From: Isosphaeraceae bacterium EP7
GTDB lineage: Bacteria; Planctomycetota; Planctomycetia; Isosphaerales; Isosphaeraceae
DNA length: 64,000 nt
Assembly (NCBI GenBank): GCA_038400315.1
Contig: CP151667.1
Span: 2,987,174 to 3,051,173, forward strand
Direction of reading: 5' to 3'
A program made the translations under genes and the position numbers. Below, piece after piece: positions 15,193 to 24,743 of this stretch. The notes beneath the pieces were generated by a model that was given only the letters and a program-made list of their open reading frames with translations, was not told the origin of the DNA and made no database searches. Position 1 is the first letter of the stretch. Every line of letters starts with the position of its first letter.

Positions 15193-17370
15193 GTGCAAGA
15201 CGATTCGAAAGAAATCGAGAAGCCGGAGAATGGGATCGCCGGGCTGAAGCACTGGCGGCATGACCTTGGGGCGGGGCTGGTGGTCTCGCTGATCTCGGTC
15301 CCATTCTCGCTGGGCATCGCCGTGGCGTCGGGCGCGCCGCCGATCTGCGGGCTGGTTTCGGCGATCATCGCCGGGCTGGTCGTGCCATTCCTTGGCGGCT
15401 CTTACGTGACGATCAGTGGCCCCGCCGCGGGGCTGGCACCGGTGCTGTTCGCCTCGATGATCCTGCTGGGCAGGGGCGACCGCGCGGTCGGCTATCCGCT
15501 CTTGCTGGGTGCCATCTGCCTGACGGGGGTGACGCAGGTGATCCTTGCCAGGATGAAGCTGGCACGGTTCTGCTCGGTGTTCCCGGCGTCGGTGGTCGAG
15601 GGGATGCTCGCGGCGATCGGGCTCTTGATCATCGCCAAGCAACTCCCGCTGATCCTGGGCCGTCACTTCGAGGAGCATGAGTTCTGGGGGATCGTGCGGG
15701 AGGCTCCGTCGCAGTTCTTGCGGATGGACGCGAAGGTCTTCTTCGTGGGGATCTTCTGCCTGATCCTGATCTTCGGGCTCTCTTCGCTGAAGACGCGCTG
15801 GGTGAAGATCGTGCCGCCGCAGGTTATCGCGGCGGTGGTCGGGCTGCTGCTCGGCTGGTCGCTGGGCCTGACCGGGGATCACCTGATCCACATCCCCGAC
15901 CGCCTGTTCGGCTCGCCCCCCTATGATCGTGGGTACATGCTACCGAACTTCCACGAGCTCTTCACGAACCGGACGCTCTGGTGGGCGCTGTTCACGACGG
16001 TCCTGACACTGACCCTGATCGACGGGGTGGAGTCGCTGGCGACGATCGCGGCGATCGACAAGATCGACCCGTTCCGCCGCAAGTCGGACCCGAACAGGAC
16101 GCTCAACGCGATGGGCGTCGCGAACCTGATCTCGGGCCTGGGCGGCGGCCTGACGATCATCCCCGGCGGCGTGAAGAGCACGGCCGCCATCATGGGGGGA
16201 GCGCGCACCCAGTGGGCGAACTTCTACAACGCCGTGTTCCTGGTCCTTTACCTGGTCCTGGGCCGAGGGGTGATCAACATGATCCCCTACAGCGCCCTGG
16301 GCGCCATCGTGCTGTTCACCGGCTACAAGCTGTGCGCCCCGAAGGTCTGGAGACACGTCGCGCACATCGGCACCGAGCAATTGCTGGTGTTCACGACCAC
16401 GGTGCTGGTCACGGTGTCGACCGACCTGCTCTGGGGCATCTTCGCGGGCATCGCGACGAAGTTCCTCCTGGAGGTCGCGATCATGGCGAGGGTGGAGCGC
16501 GGCTACCCGGGCGGCCGCGAGTCGACCGGCATGGTGCTGAGGCGCTGGCTGAGCGAGACGGGAGAGCTGTTCCGCGACCCGGTCATCAAGAGCGTGGCCG
16601 ACGGCCCCACCTATCATCTGTACTTCGGCAGGCCGATGGTCTGCTTCAACTCGCTGCACCTGGACCGCGAGCTGGCCGCGATCCCGGCTGGATCAACATC
16701 GGTCATCATGCATATCACCGACCTGGTGACGCTGATCGACCACACGACGGCCACCACGCTCCTGGAGTTCGTCGACAACTTCAAGCGGTCGGGCCGAGGG
16801 GTCGCCAGCTTCGTCGGCCTCGAAAAGCTGCGGCAACGCTCCGGGTCGGCCAAGGCGATGCGGATCTGCGAGCCGGTCCTGGCGGGCGAGCGGGCCAGGT
16901 CGATGACCGAGCTGGACCGGATCAGCCTGAATCCGGACGGCCTGAACATTTCCGATCCGATCGCCTTCCTCGACCAGATCAGCCTGACCCGCGCCCTGCC
17001 GGATTCGGACGCGATTGGTCTGCATGTCGCCCGGGCGTTGGTCCGCGCCTGGAAGGACGTCGTCCGCAACGCCAGGGCCACGCTCGCCTACTTCCGCACG
17101 ATGGTCTTCGGCCTTCGAGAGGAGGAGAAAATGTCCGATCACGACCTGGTCTGGCTGAGCCTCGGCAACGACGACGAGAATGCGGAGGACACCGAAGAGG
17201 GGCTGTCCTGGATGAGTCTCAGGGTCAGGAAGGATGGCACCGTCCTGAACGAACTCGATGAGCTCAGCCTCTCCCTGCCGCCCCATCACGACGAAGCGAC
17301 GGAATCGCACCTGGACCAACCGGCGTCCCCCCTCGCCCGAGATGGGGGGCAGGTCCTCAGGGCGGTCTGA
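15193..17370 (+). CDS. SulP-family anion transporter with STAS domain and C-terminal extension
   Basis: 725 residues from a GTG at 15193, which is preceded at good spacing by GGAGGGGG; upstream in-frame starts lack this. The membrane domain begins with DLGAGLVVSLISVPFSLGIA and AGLVVPFLGGSYVTISGPAAG, the signature of SulP (sulfate/bicarbonate/other anion) permeases, with about ten to eleven helices up to residue ~430. A STAS-like domain follows (about 465-560, DLVTLIDHTTATTLLEFVD). After it comes an unusual tail of about 150 residues, acidic near its end, with repeated WLSL/WMSL and LDELSLSL motifs. The anion cannot be assigned from sequence. The gene stands alone downstream of a structured leader. 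Confidence 0.92.
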   Translation: MQDDSKEIEKPENGIAGLKHWRHDLGAGLVVSLISVPFSLGIAVASGAPPICGLVSAIIAGLVVPFLGGSYVTISGPAAGLAPVLFASMILLGRGDRAVGYPLLLGAICLTGVTQVILARMKLARFCSVFPASVVEGMLAAIGLLIIAKQLPLILGRHFEEHEFWGIVREAPSQFLRMDAKVFFVGIFCLILIFGLSSLKTRWVKIVPPQVIAAVVGLLLGWSLGLTGDHLIHIPDRLFGSPPYDRGYMLPNFHELFTNRTLWWALFTTVLTLTLIDGVESLATIAAIDKIDPFRRKSDPNRTLNAMGVANLISGLGGGLTIIPGGVKSTAAIMGGARTQWANFYNAVFLVLYLVLGRGVINMIPYSALGAIVLFTGYKLCAPKVWRHVAHIGTEQLLVFTTTVLVTVSTDLLWGIFAGIATKFLLEVAIMARVERGYPGGRESTGMVLRRWLSETGELFRDPVIKSVADGPTYHLYFGRPMVCFNSLHLDRELAAIPAGSTSVIMHITDLVTLIDHTTATTLLEFVDNFKRSGRGVASFVGLEKLRQRSGSAKAMRICEPVLAGERARSMTELDRISLNPDGLNISDPIAFLDQISLTRALPDSDAIGLHVARALVRAWKDVVRNARATLAYFRTMVFGLREEEKMSDHDLVWLSLGNDDENAEDTEEGLSWMSLRVRKDGTVLNELDELSLSLPPHHDEATESHLDQPASPLARDGGQVLRAV

Positions 17371-17385
17371 TCGGTCCGATTGCGG

Positions 17386-17413
17386 GGGCCGCGGCCGATA
17401 GGGGCCGCGGCCC
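17386..17413. terminator. GC-rich hairpin between convergent genes, probable bidirectional terminator
   Basis: The segments 17386-17396 (GGGCCGCGGCC) and 17403-17413 (GGCCGCGGCCC) are exact complements with a six-base loop. The element lies between the stop of the SulP gene (17370) and the stop of the convergent kinase gene (17445). There is no T-run, as is common in high-GC genomes, so terminator function is inferred from position. Confidence 0.55.
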
Positions 17414-17444
17414 ATGCGTCGATTCGAAGCAGCAAGCGGGCCCG

Positions 17445-20400
17445 TTACCCGGCGGGGAATCCGGGGGCAAAGAGGTCGGCGATGCGGTCGGGCCGGCGGA
17501 TGGATTCGGCGGCCATCAGGGCGTCGGCGGCGTTCAGGCGAGCCTGGCCCTGCGAGCCGCCCAGGAGCTCGCCGGTGCGGCGGACCGCGACGGCCTCGGC
17601 GTGCAGGGACATGCCGCAGGCCCGGAAGGAGTCGGCGGCCAGCCCGAGGTCGCGGAGGGCGCCGGCCGGATCGCCCCCCGAGGCGGCCAGGCCGGCCAGG
17701 ATCATCCGGGACTGGGCGTCGGCCCAGGGGTGGCGCTCGCGCGCCAGGCGGCGGGCGCCCCGATCGGCGGATTTCCGCAGCGAGGCGTCCGATCGGGATG
17801 CGGCCAGGGCGCAGCGCGCACGCAGCCCGAGCATGGCGATGCGGATGAACTGGACACGCATCAGGAGCGAGCCGGACAGGGTGGGCCAGTGGGTTTGCAG
17901 GCGGGCCCAGGCGGCGGGCCCGTTGCCCAGGTAGAGGTCGACCTGGGTGAGCGCCCAGACCTGATCATTGTGCTGGACGTGGTAGCCCTCGCCGGTCCAG
18001 AGCGACATGACACGTTCGAGTTCGCCGCGCGCAAGCTCGGGCTCGTCGGCGGCGAGCCGCACGATCGAGAGGGTGTAGGTGCTCAGGTTCATCGCGGCGT
18101 AGAGGTCGCCCCGGTCGCGAGCCTCGGCGATGAGCACGGGGAAGCGGCGGTTCAGCTCGGCCCATTCCCCGAGGTGCGAGAGGGCCCACATCGCATAGGC
18201 GTGCGCCGTGTCAAGCTCCCAGGTGACGCCCGTGCAATGGTCGCGGAAGAGCCCCTCGGCGCGGTCGCAGCCGTCGAGGCCGTCGCGCCAGCGTCCTTCC
18301 AGGTAGCCGGAGACGCCGTGCGCCAGCGCCACCATGCCATTGGCATAAGGCTGGCCCGACTCGGCGGCCAGGGACTCGGCCCGCGACAGGATCTGGGCCG
18401 TTCGCTTGCGTGCGGGGAGTCCGGCGGTGGCGGTCTGGGCGGCCTCGACGGCGAGCGCCCGGGCGATCCGGTCGGGCTCGCCGGCGCGGAGGGCCAGCAG
18501 CAGGCCCCTGGCCTGGAAGTCGGCCCCTCGGATCCAGTCCACATTGCTGAGCCCGATCCCCGCCGACCAGCAGACGTCGATGCGTGTGAGCTGGCCCGGG
18601 GCGATCTGATTGGCGTCGCGAGGCCGGAAGTTGAGCCCGCGGATTCGGAGCATCGCGCGGCGGAGCAGCAGCGACGCGAGGGCCCGGCGCGGGGTACGGG
18701 GCAGGGCCATGCCGATGTCGGCCAGGACGTCGCGGAGTTCCTTCAGGCCCTGCTCGATGTGGCCGCTGATGAGGAATTGCATCGCGGCCTTGCGGCGGAA
18801 TTCGAGCGATTGCGCGACGGTGAGGCCGTCGCATGCGGCCAGGTAGCCGCGTGCCGCGTCGGCGCCCCGGCCGTCGTTGGCGAGGGCGTCGGCGAGGGCG
18901 GCCCTCAGCGGCGAGGGCTGGCCGACCGGTGGCGGGTTCAGGTCGAGGGCGAGGCGGTAGAGGGACGACGCGCGACCGAAGGCGAGCGCCTGGGCGGCCT
19001 GGGCGGCGGCCCTGGCGAAGTGCTCGCCGGCCCTGCGGGGCTCGTCGGCGCCCCGGAAGTGGATGCCCAGGGTCTCGTGGTCGGCGGCCTGCGCGGCCTC
19101 CAGCGTGAGGGCCAGGCGGCGATGCTGCCCCTTCAAGGTGGCCGGGTCCAGGTGGGCCACGACGGTTTCGCGGACGCGATCGTGATAGGTCTCGACCCAC
19201 TCGCCGTCGGACTGGCCGCGAGCCCCGCGAACCAGGCGGCCCACGCGCAGGGAGGTGAGCGTGGCACGCTCGTCGCCCTCGCCCCCAAGGCACTCCCAGG
19301 CGAGCGCGGGGCGCATGGGGCCGCCGGCGACGGCGATGACTTCCAGTAGGCTCTTTGCCTCGGCGGGGAGCCGCGCGATGCGCGTCCAGAGCACCTCGTC
19401 GAGCGTAATTGGTCCGTCGGCCGGGGCGGACTCGCCGGCCGCGGCGGAGCGGGCCAGCTCGGCGACGAACAGGGGGCTGCCGCCCGACTCCATGGCGACC
19501 GCCCCGGCGCGTTCGTCCAGGTGCGTGCCGCCCGCGGCGAGAAGCTGGCGGGCGAGGGATTGCGCCTCGTCGGCGGAGAGAGGCCCCAGGGCGAGTGTCC
19601 GGGCCGCGAGGCCGGAAGCGGCGGGGATTTCCAGGGCTGAACGCAGGAACGAATTCTCGCCCACCTCTTCGTTGCGGTAGCAGGCGATGAGCAGCAGGAC
19701 GGGGGGGTCGGGGGGCCGGAAGATCTCGGCCAGGACGTTCAGGCTGTCGGGGTCGCCCCACTGGAGATCGTCGATGGACAGGACCAGGGTGGTGCGATCG
19801 CCCAACCGCGCGAGCAGCTCGCGCAAGGCTGAATAAGCCCGACGGCGGAGTTCCTGGGGGTCGGGCACCTCGGCCGTCCGGCGTGGGCTGGTCGCCACGG
19901 CGTCCACCCGGCGCAGGACCGGGAAGACCTGGGCCAGGGGGCCGACGTCGCGGGGCAGCAGCGCCGCCACCTCATGCGCGGGCAGGCGACGCAGGTGGCG
20001 GGCGAGCGAGTCGATCAGGCCGTCGAGCGCCTTGTAGGGGACTGCCTCGCGCTCATAGCATCGGCCGGTCAGGACGACCGCGCCATCGTGGCCCCGAACC
20101 TCCAACCCATCGACGAACCGGCGTACGAGCGCGCTCTTGCCCAGGCCCGAGCGGCCCTGGATGAAGACGACCTCGGTGCGGCCGGCGGCCACGCGGGCGA
20201 GGGCCTCGGCCAGCTCGGCCAGGTACGATTCCCGGCCGACGAACGGATTCTCGCCGGGCTGGCCCGGGCTCGGGGTGAAGTCGGCGCGGATGACGGCCTC
20301 GGGCACGCCGAGGCGGGCGAGCACGTCGGGGCCGGTCGGCCGATCGGCGGGGTCCCGCCGCAGCAGGTCGACGCAGAGGGTCTCCAGGTCGTCCGGCAGG

Positions 20401-21596
20401 CCCGGCGAGAGCACGCCCGGTGGCGGGGGCTCGTCGGTCTGCTTGTCCATCAGGATCTTGAGCGGATGGCCGGAAAATGGCCGCATGCCGGTGAGAGCCT
20501 CGTAGAGCATGACGCCGACACTGTACCAGTCGCAGGGCGGGGCAACGCGCCCGTTGGCGGCCTGCTCGGGGGCCATGTAAGCCGCGGTGCCCACGACCTC
20601 GGCGGCCGAGCTCGCGTCGCGGACTTCGTCGGAGGACGTCACCAGGCCGAAGTCCATCAGCACCAGGCGCCCCTGGCGCGTGACCAGCACGTTGGACGGC
20701 TTGATATCGCGATGCAGCTTGCCCACGCCATGGAGCGCGACGAGCCCCTCGGCCAGTTGCCGCAGCACGCCCCGCAGCCGAGCCTGGCCGGCCGGGCTGA
20801 GCGCGTCATCGATGGTCGCTGGGTCGGCGGACTGCGGGTTCGGCCCGTCGCGCACATAGTCCAGGAAATTGATCCCGTCGACCAGCTCCATGACGATGAA
20901 CCAGGCCTGGCCGTCGGAGATCAGCTCGTGGAGCGTGACGAGATTGGTGTGCGAGACGTCGAGCAGGGCGCGGAATTCCTGCTTGAAGCGGGCGATCGCA
21001 TGCGGGTCCGTCTCGCGCATCGTCTTGATGGCGACGAGCACCCCCCGGCGATGGTCGCGGGCCCGATAGACGACGCCCATCCCCCCACGGCCCAGCACGC
21101 CGAGGATCTCGTAACCTTCGAGGGCCGGATAGATCGAGGATGGTGCGATTCGGGGAGCTGGCGAGGAGGGCGCGACCGACGGCGGCGCCACGTTGGTCGC
21201 GGGATCATTCGCATCCATCGACGGCGGGGCGACGTTGGTCTTGAGATCGGCGTCCATCGAGGGGGGCGAGACGTTCGTCCTCGAATCGTCGAGGTCCGGG
21301 TCGGTTTCAGCCTGCTCGTCGAGGAGGCCGCCGAGTTGATCGGCCAGGTCGGGGAAGCGGGCGAGGTATTCGTCGGGGCTGGGCGTGTCGCCTCGCGCCT
21401 TGCGGAGAGTCCTCTCGTTGTCGATGAGATCGACGACCCAGGCGGGGTTGTTCACGAGGATCGGGTGTCGGTCGAGGTAGTCTTCGACGGGCAGGGGAAT
21501 GCCGGAATGGGACCGAAGTCGCTGATCGGCCAGCAGGGTTTCGATGAGCGACGTCTCGTCGTCTTGCTGGCCCGGAAGGGCGGGGGGCTCGGTCAT
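17445..21596 (-). CDS. Giant Ser/Thr protein kinase fused to AAA/NACHT-like ATPase and TPR region
   Basis: 1383 residues from the ATG at 21596. An N-terminal region (LPVEDYLDRHP, YLARFPDL) of the type common in planctomycete kinases is followed by three short repeats of the form TNV-PPS-D (about residues 106-140). The kinase domain starts near residue 162 (GRGGMGVVYRARD), with HRDIKPSN near 295 and DFGL near 313, so it looks catalytically competent. A P-loop at about 478-487 (QGRSGLGKSA) begins an AAA ATPase module with Walker B LVLSIDDLQWGD. The C-terminal half is helical and TPR-like. The layout matches eukaryotic-like signalling kinases that link phosphorylation to an ATPase scaffold. The substrate is unknown, and it is a single-gene unit. 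Confidence 0.93.
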   Translation of the reverse strand: MTEPPALPGQQDDETSLIETLLADQRLRSHSGIPLPVEDYLDRHPILVNNPAWVVDLIDNERTLRKARGDTPSPDEYLARFPDLADQLGGLLDEQAETDPDLDDSRTNVSPPSMDADLKTNVAPPSMDANDPATNVAPPSVAPSSPAPRIAPSSIYPALEGYEILGVLGRGGMGVVYRARDHRRGVLVAIKTMRETDPHAIARFKQEFRALLDVSHTNLVTLHELISDGQAWFIVMELVDGINFLDYVRDGPNPQSADPATIDDALSPAGQARLRGVLRQLAEGLVALHGVGKLHRDIKPSNVLVTRQGRLVLMDFGLVTSSDEVRDASSAAEVVGTAAYMAPEQAANGRVAPPCDWYSVGVMLYEALTGMRPFSGHPLKILMDKQTDEPPPPGVLSPGLPDDLETLCVDLLRRDPADRPTGPDVLARLGVPEAVIRADFTPSPGQPGENPFVGRESYLAELAEALARVAAGRTEVVFIQGRSGLGKSALVRRFVDGLEVRGHDGAVVLTGRCYEREAVPYKALDGLIDSLARHLRRLPAHEVAALLPRDVGPLAQVFPVLRRVDAVATSPRRTAEVPDPQELRRRAYSALRELLARLGDRTTLVLSIDDLQWGDPDSLNVLAEIFRPPDPPVLLLIACYRNEEVGENSFLRSALEIPAASGLAARTLALGPLSADEAQSLARQLLAAGGTHLDERAGAVAMESGGSPLFVAELARSAAAGESAPADGPITLDEVLWTRIARLPAEAKSLLEVIAVAGGPMRPALAWECLGGEGDERATLTSLRVGRLVRGARGQSDGEWVETYHDRVRETVVAHLDPATLKGQHRRLALTLEAAQAADHETLGIHFRGADEPRRAGEHFARAAAQAAQALAFGRASSLYRLALDLNPPPVGQPSPLRAALADALANDGRGADAARGYLAACDGLTVAQSLEFRRKAAMQFLISGHIEQGLKELRDVLADIGMALPRTPRRALASLLLRRAMLRIRGLNFRPRDANQIAPGQLTRIDVCWSAGIGLSNVDWIRGADFQARGLLLALRAGEPDRIARALAVEAAQTATAGLPARKRTAQILSRAESLAAESGQPYANGMVALAHGVSGYLEGRWRDGLDGCDRAEGLFRDHCTGVTWELDTAHAYAMWALSHLGEWAELNRRFPVLIAEARDRGDLYAAMNLSTYTLSIVRLAADEPELARGELERVMSLWTGEGYHVQHNDQVWALTQVDLYLGNGPAAWARLQTHWPTLSGSLLMRVQFIRIAMLGLRARCALAASRSDASLRKSADRGARRLARERHPWADAQSRMILAGLAASGGDPAGALRDLGLAADSFRACGMSLHAEAVAVRRTGELLGGSQGQARLNAADALMAAESIRRPDRIADLFAPGFPAG

Positions 21597-21762
21597 TGTC
21601 GACGTGCTCACCGAGCGAACTCGACTGCGTTGCGGAGCCCGCACATGCTGATGATGGCCTGGAACGCGCGTGGGGGCAAGTCCTCCGCAAGCTTAGCGCG
21701 GGCAATTGGAGGCCAACCGAGGACGATGCTGGACCAAGGCGAGTGCTGACACCTGCATCCGA

Positions 21763-22257
21763 TCACGTCTCCGCCTGAGAGTACAGGTGCGGGGTTTCCA
21801 AGTCGTCGAGGCGAATCTCCCCGAGGTCATCGGCGATCGAAACGCGGATTTTCCAGCCGCCACGAGGTGCGGAAATCACAAGCTCAGTGATTCCAGGAGT
21901 TTCCCAATGAGCAGCGCCTGCGTAGATGCTCTCGATCCATAATTTGCGTCCGAGGCACGCAGGGTCATTGGTTTCCCAATGCACTGTTGAGATCGGCCCG
22001 ATGGTAAGGCGTGCCTTCGCGACGTAAAGCTCGGATGCTTCTGGCCGCTCGACCTTGCCTAGCTCCCAGCAGTCACGCTCGATGGTAATTCGCATCGTTT
22101 TCCCGCGAATGATCGCCGATTCCACCGAGAAGCGTCCATCGTGCAAGTAACTCGATAAGAACTGAATGTCGTGGACGAAATTCGATCCTCCACGCACTCG
22201 GAAATGCAGCGGGCGGACTTTCTCGCGGTGAAAGAGGGCCGAGTAGTCGGGCAGCAT
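21763..22257 (-). CDS. Hypothetical protein, beta-rich, unknown family
   Basis: 164 residues from an ATG at 22257, preceded by GGAGG about 10 bases upstream; the frame extends to 22287. The sequence is beta-strand rich (LHFRVRGGSNFVHDIQFLSS; WKIRVSIADDLGEIRLDD) with no signal peptide or membrane helix. Recurrent phrases such as VHDIQFLSSYLHDGRF recall small cytoplasmic proteins found beside toxins or as stand-alone proteins in many planctomycetes, but no family could be named. It lies 158 bases downstream of the PfkB gene on the same strand and could be read through from that operon. No regulation is visible. Confidence 0.6.
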   Translation of the reverse strand: MLPDYSALFHREKVRPLHFRVRGGSNFVHDIQFLSSYLHDGRFSVESAIIRGKTMRITIERDCWELGKVERPEASELYVAKARLTIGPISTVHWETNDPACLGRKLWIESIYAGAAHWETPGITELVISAPRGGWKIRVSIADDLGEIRLDDLETPHLYSQAET

Positions 22258-22415
22258 CGGCTCAGTTCCTCCACGGCCTCGAAACATCCCATGCTCGCAA
22301 CATGCGGATCGTCAGGGAGATCTGACATCGGCAACCGGTGAGATGCAGGCCTAAGAGACAAATCATCAGGATGTGAGGGGCTCTTCTCAAGGACGTTCTC
22401 CGGCCGCATCCCGGA

Positions 22416-23435
22416 TCACGCGAATCTCAACAGGCCGGCGATCTGTGCCACCGAGGCGGTTCCGGTGGTCCCTAGCTGGTGGATGACCAGCGAAGCGGCG
22501 GCCATGGCGAGCTGCATGGCTTCTCGGGGGGTGGCCCCCGCGGCGAGGGCGGCGGCGAGGTTGGCCGTGACGGAATCCCCGGCTCCGACGATGTCGATCT
22601 CGCCCCGGACGGGGTGGGAGGGGACGGCCTCGGCGGGGCGGTCGGGCTGGGCCCCGACCATCCCCTGATCGGCGAGGGTCACGAAGACGGGGCGGTTGTT
22701 GCGGGCGGCGAGGGTGGCGGCCTGGTCTCGAGCGGCCTCGACGTCGGTGGCGACCCCTCCGGTCATGTGGGCCAGCTCGGCGGCGTTCATCTTGAAGGTG
22801 ACGGGGGGGAAGTGGCCCAGGCCCTGGCGGCTGTCGGCCAGGACGACCAGGCCGGGACGCTCGAGCTGGGCGGCGTGCGCGGCGGCGGCCACGGGGGGGG
22901 TGACGACTCCGGTGGCGGGCAGGTCGACCTGTTCGAGGAGGAGGATGACGTCGACCTGGCGGGCGAGGATCGCAACCCGGCGGGCGAGGTCGGCCTGGAG
23001 GTCGGGAGGCGTGGGCGTCCAGTTCTTGGAGTCGAGGCGGCTCAGCTCGACGGGGGGCTTGCCGGGCTCGATGATGAGCGGCTTGCAGTAGACGGGGGTC
23101 CGGCGCGCGGTGGTGGTGATGAAGTGGTCGAGGCGGACCCCGGGCTGTTGTTCCAGGGCCCGGCGCAGCTCGTAGCCCTCGCCGTCGTCCCCGCAGTAGC
23201 CGACGGCGTGGATCTGGCCGATGCCGAGGGCGACGAGATTGTTGAGGATGGTGCCTGCGGCGCCCGGCTGGCTGCGGACCTCGACGACGTTGTGCACCGG
23301 CAGGCCGGTCTCGATCGAGGTCTCGGCCCTGGCGGGGTCGATGTGGAGGTAGCGATCGAGGAAGAAGTCGCCCACCACGGCGACCCGCAGGGCCGGGTAG
23401 CGGCCGGTCAAGTCAGCGAATCGTTGCGCGTTCAT
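22416..23435 (-). CDS. PfkB-family sugar kinase, RfaE/HldE kinase-domain-like
   Basis: 339 residues. The fold starts with LRVAVVGDFFLDRYLHID, like the heptose-7-phosphate kinase domain of RfaE/HldE. It contains the ribokinase signature DIVGAGDSVTANLAAALAAG with the catalytic aspartate in GAGDS and a glycine-rich N-terminal motif (RSQPGAAGTILNNL). A kinase acting on a sugar phosphate is likely. Its start overlaps the stop of the upstream gene by 4 bases, and the operon also contains a SIS isomerase and a HAD phosphatase, the classes used to make activated heptose. No nucleotidyltransferase domain is fused, unlike E. coli HldE. The substrate is inferred from context. Confidence 0.87.
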   Translation of the reverse strand: MNAQRFADLTGRYPALRVAVVGDFFLDRYLHIDPARAETSIETGLPVHNVVEVRSQPGAAGTILNNLVALGIGQIHAVGYCGDDGEGYELRRALEQQPGVRLDHFITTTARRTPVYCKPLIIEPGKPPVELSRLDSKNWTPTPPDLQADLARRVAILARQVDVILLLEQVDLPATGVVTPPVAAAAHAAQLERPGLVVLADSRQGLGHFPPVTFKMNAAELAHMTGGVATDVEAARDQAATLAARNNRPVFVTLADQGMVGAQPDRPAEAVPSHPVRGEIDIVGAGDSVTANLAAALAAGATPREAMQLAMAAASLVIHQLGTTGTASVAQIAGLLRFA

Positions 23436-24631
23436 TGGTCGGCCAGCCGGCGATAGAGGTGGTGGATGAAGGCCAGGTTGTCGGACTGGACGTAGTTGAG
23501 CGCACCGCCCATGCGCGAATAGCTCTTGCAGAAGCGGAGATAATACGCGGGATTGGTCTTGGGGGGCTCGCCCTGGGTCCAGTCCCAGCCGCCTCCGTCC
23601 TGGAGGTCGACCACGTAGAAGGAGTGGTCGCGGACGACCGGCTTCTCCTCCTGGAGGCGGAGGTTATTGACGCAGCTAAGGGCCTTCTCGAAGACCTGAG
23701 GGCCCATGATGGCCGAGCCGACGGAGAGGACCACGCCACCGTCGAGGGCTTGCATCGCGCCGGTGAAGAGTCGGAAATCGAGCCCGCCGGCGCGGCCGAT
23801 GGCCGAGCCGCTGAAGACGGGGTGGTTGGCGATGATGTCGTAGCCGATGCCCGGGTGCACGGTCATCGCGATGCCGTGACGATACGCTTGCGCAAGGATC
23901 GAGGCATGCTTCCAGCGATGCTCGATCGCGTTGCGGCCCGAGGGCCAGCCCTGCGCGGTCATGCTGGTCAGGAGATCGGCGCGGGCCGCGGTGAGGGGGT
24001 GCGACGGCTGGTCGGCGATGAGGTCGGACAGGTCGGTTGCGGAGGGCAAGTTCACGCCGTCTTCGTGGATCAGGCGGCCGAGGGACTGGCCATATCCGAA
24101 GTTTTCGAGGGCGCCCGCCATGAGGGCCAGGTGGATGGCGTTGGAGGTTTCTTGCCAGGTGCCGAAGAGGCCGTTGGCCACGCCATGCTCGACGCTCTCG
24201 GTGGAGGCGCCCAGCCAGGCATATTCCCAGTCGTGGATGGTCCCGGCGCCATTCGTGGCCAGGTGCGTCAGCCAGCCGCCGGCCATCAGCCGTTCCAGGA
24301 TGGGGGCCGCGCCGTTGCGCAGAAGATGGGCGCCATAGATGAGAGAGACCGTCGCGCCCCGTTGCTTCGCGGCCTTGATCGCGGCGGCGCAAGCGTCGAC
24401 CTGGGCCTCGACCGCGGCGGTGCAGGGGGCGGGGGTCGAGTCGGGATCGACGAGGATGGCGTCGACGCGGGTCAGACTCCGGCGCTCGGCGAGTGGGTAA
24501 GTCTTCAGCCTGGTGAGATCGAACGGGGTGACGGACAAGGGCGGGGCTCCAGGTTCGTACTTGGCTCGGATCCTCTTCCCGCGTGGCTTGAGCTTGCGGG
24601 GAGAGTCACGGGCGAGGTCGGCCCTCTTCAT
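23432..24631 (-). CDS. Deoxyhypusine-synthase-like conserved protein in sugar-phosphate operon
   Basis: About 399 residues. The core (TVSLIYGAHLLRNGAAPILE, then ATNGAGTIHDWEYAWLG and ESVEHGVANGLFGTWQET) matches a widespread uncharacterised bacterial family with the motif NGAxxIHDxE that I associate with the deoxyhypusine synthase fold (Rossmann-like, NAD-binding). Bacteria of this type do not make deoxyhypusine, so the enzyme probably does another NAD-dependent reaction. The gene is third of four in the operon and overlaps the PfkB gene by 4 bases. The start is uncertain: 24631 (MKRADLARDSPRK) or 24652. The N-terminal 30 residues are basic and poorly structured. Confidence 0.75.
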   Translation of the reverse strand: MKRADLARDSPRKLKPRGKRIRAKYEPGAPPLSVTPFDLTRLKTYPLAERRSLTRVDAILVDPDSTPAPCTAAVEAQVDACAAAIKAAKQRGATVSLIYGAHLLRNGAAPILERLMAGGWLTHLATNGAGTIHDWEYAWLGASTESVEHGVANGLFGTWQETSNAIHLALMAGALENFGYGQSLGRLIHEDGVNLPSATDLSDLIADQPSHPLTAARADLLTSMTAQGWPSGRNAIEHRWKHASILAQAYRHGIAMTVHPGIGYDIIANHPVFSGSAIGRAGGLDFRLFTGAMQALDGGVVLSVGSAIMGPQVFEKALSCVNNLRLQEEKPVVRDHSFYVVDLQDGGGWDWTQGEPPKTNPAYYLRFCKSYSRMGGALNYVQSDNLAFIHHLYRRLADQ

Positions 24632-24743
24632 GCTTGTGCGGCTCGGACGCATGGCACCCGACAGAAATCACGTTCTCGCCTCATCCCGCCCTGCTCGAGG
24701 TGCAATCCCATCAATGAAACACGGCGGCGATCGCCGGCATGCC

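Noticed and set aside
13799-15247. Long plus-strand open frame of 482 codons across the sensor kinase gene and the intergenic region
   Set aside because: It is antisense to a clear histidine kinase gene and has Arg/Gly/Asp-rich composition typical of antisense frames in high-GC DNA.
17601-19349. Plus-strand open frame of 582 codons
   Set aside because: Antisense to the kinase-ATPase-TPR gene; glycine- and alanine-rich without motifs.
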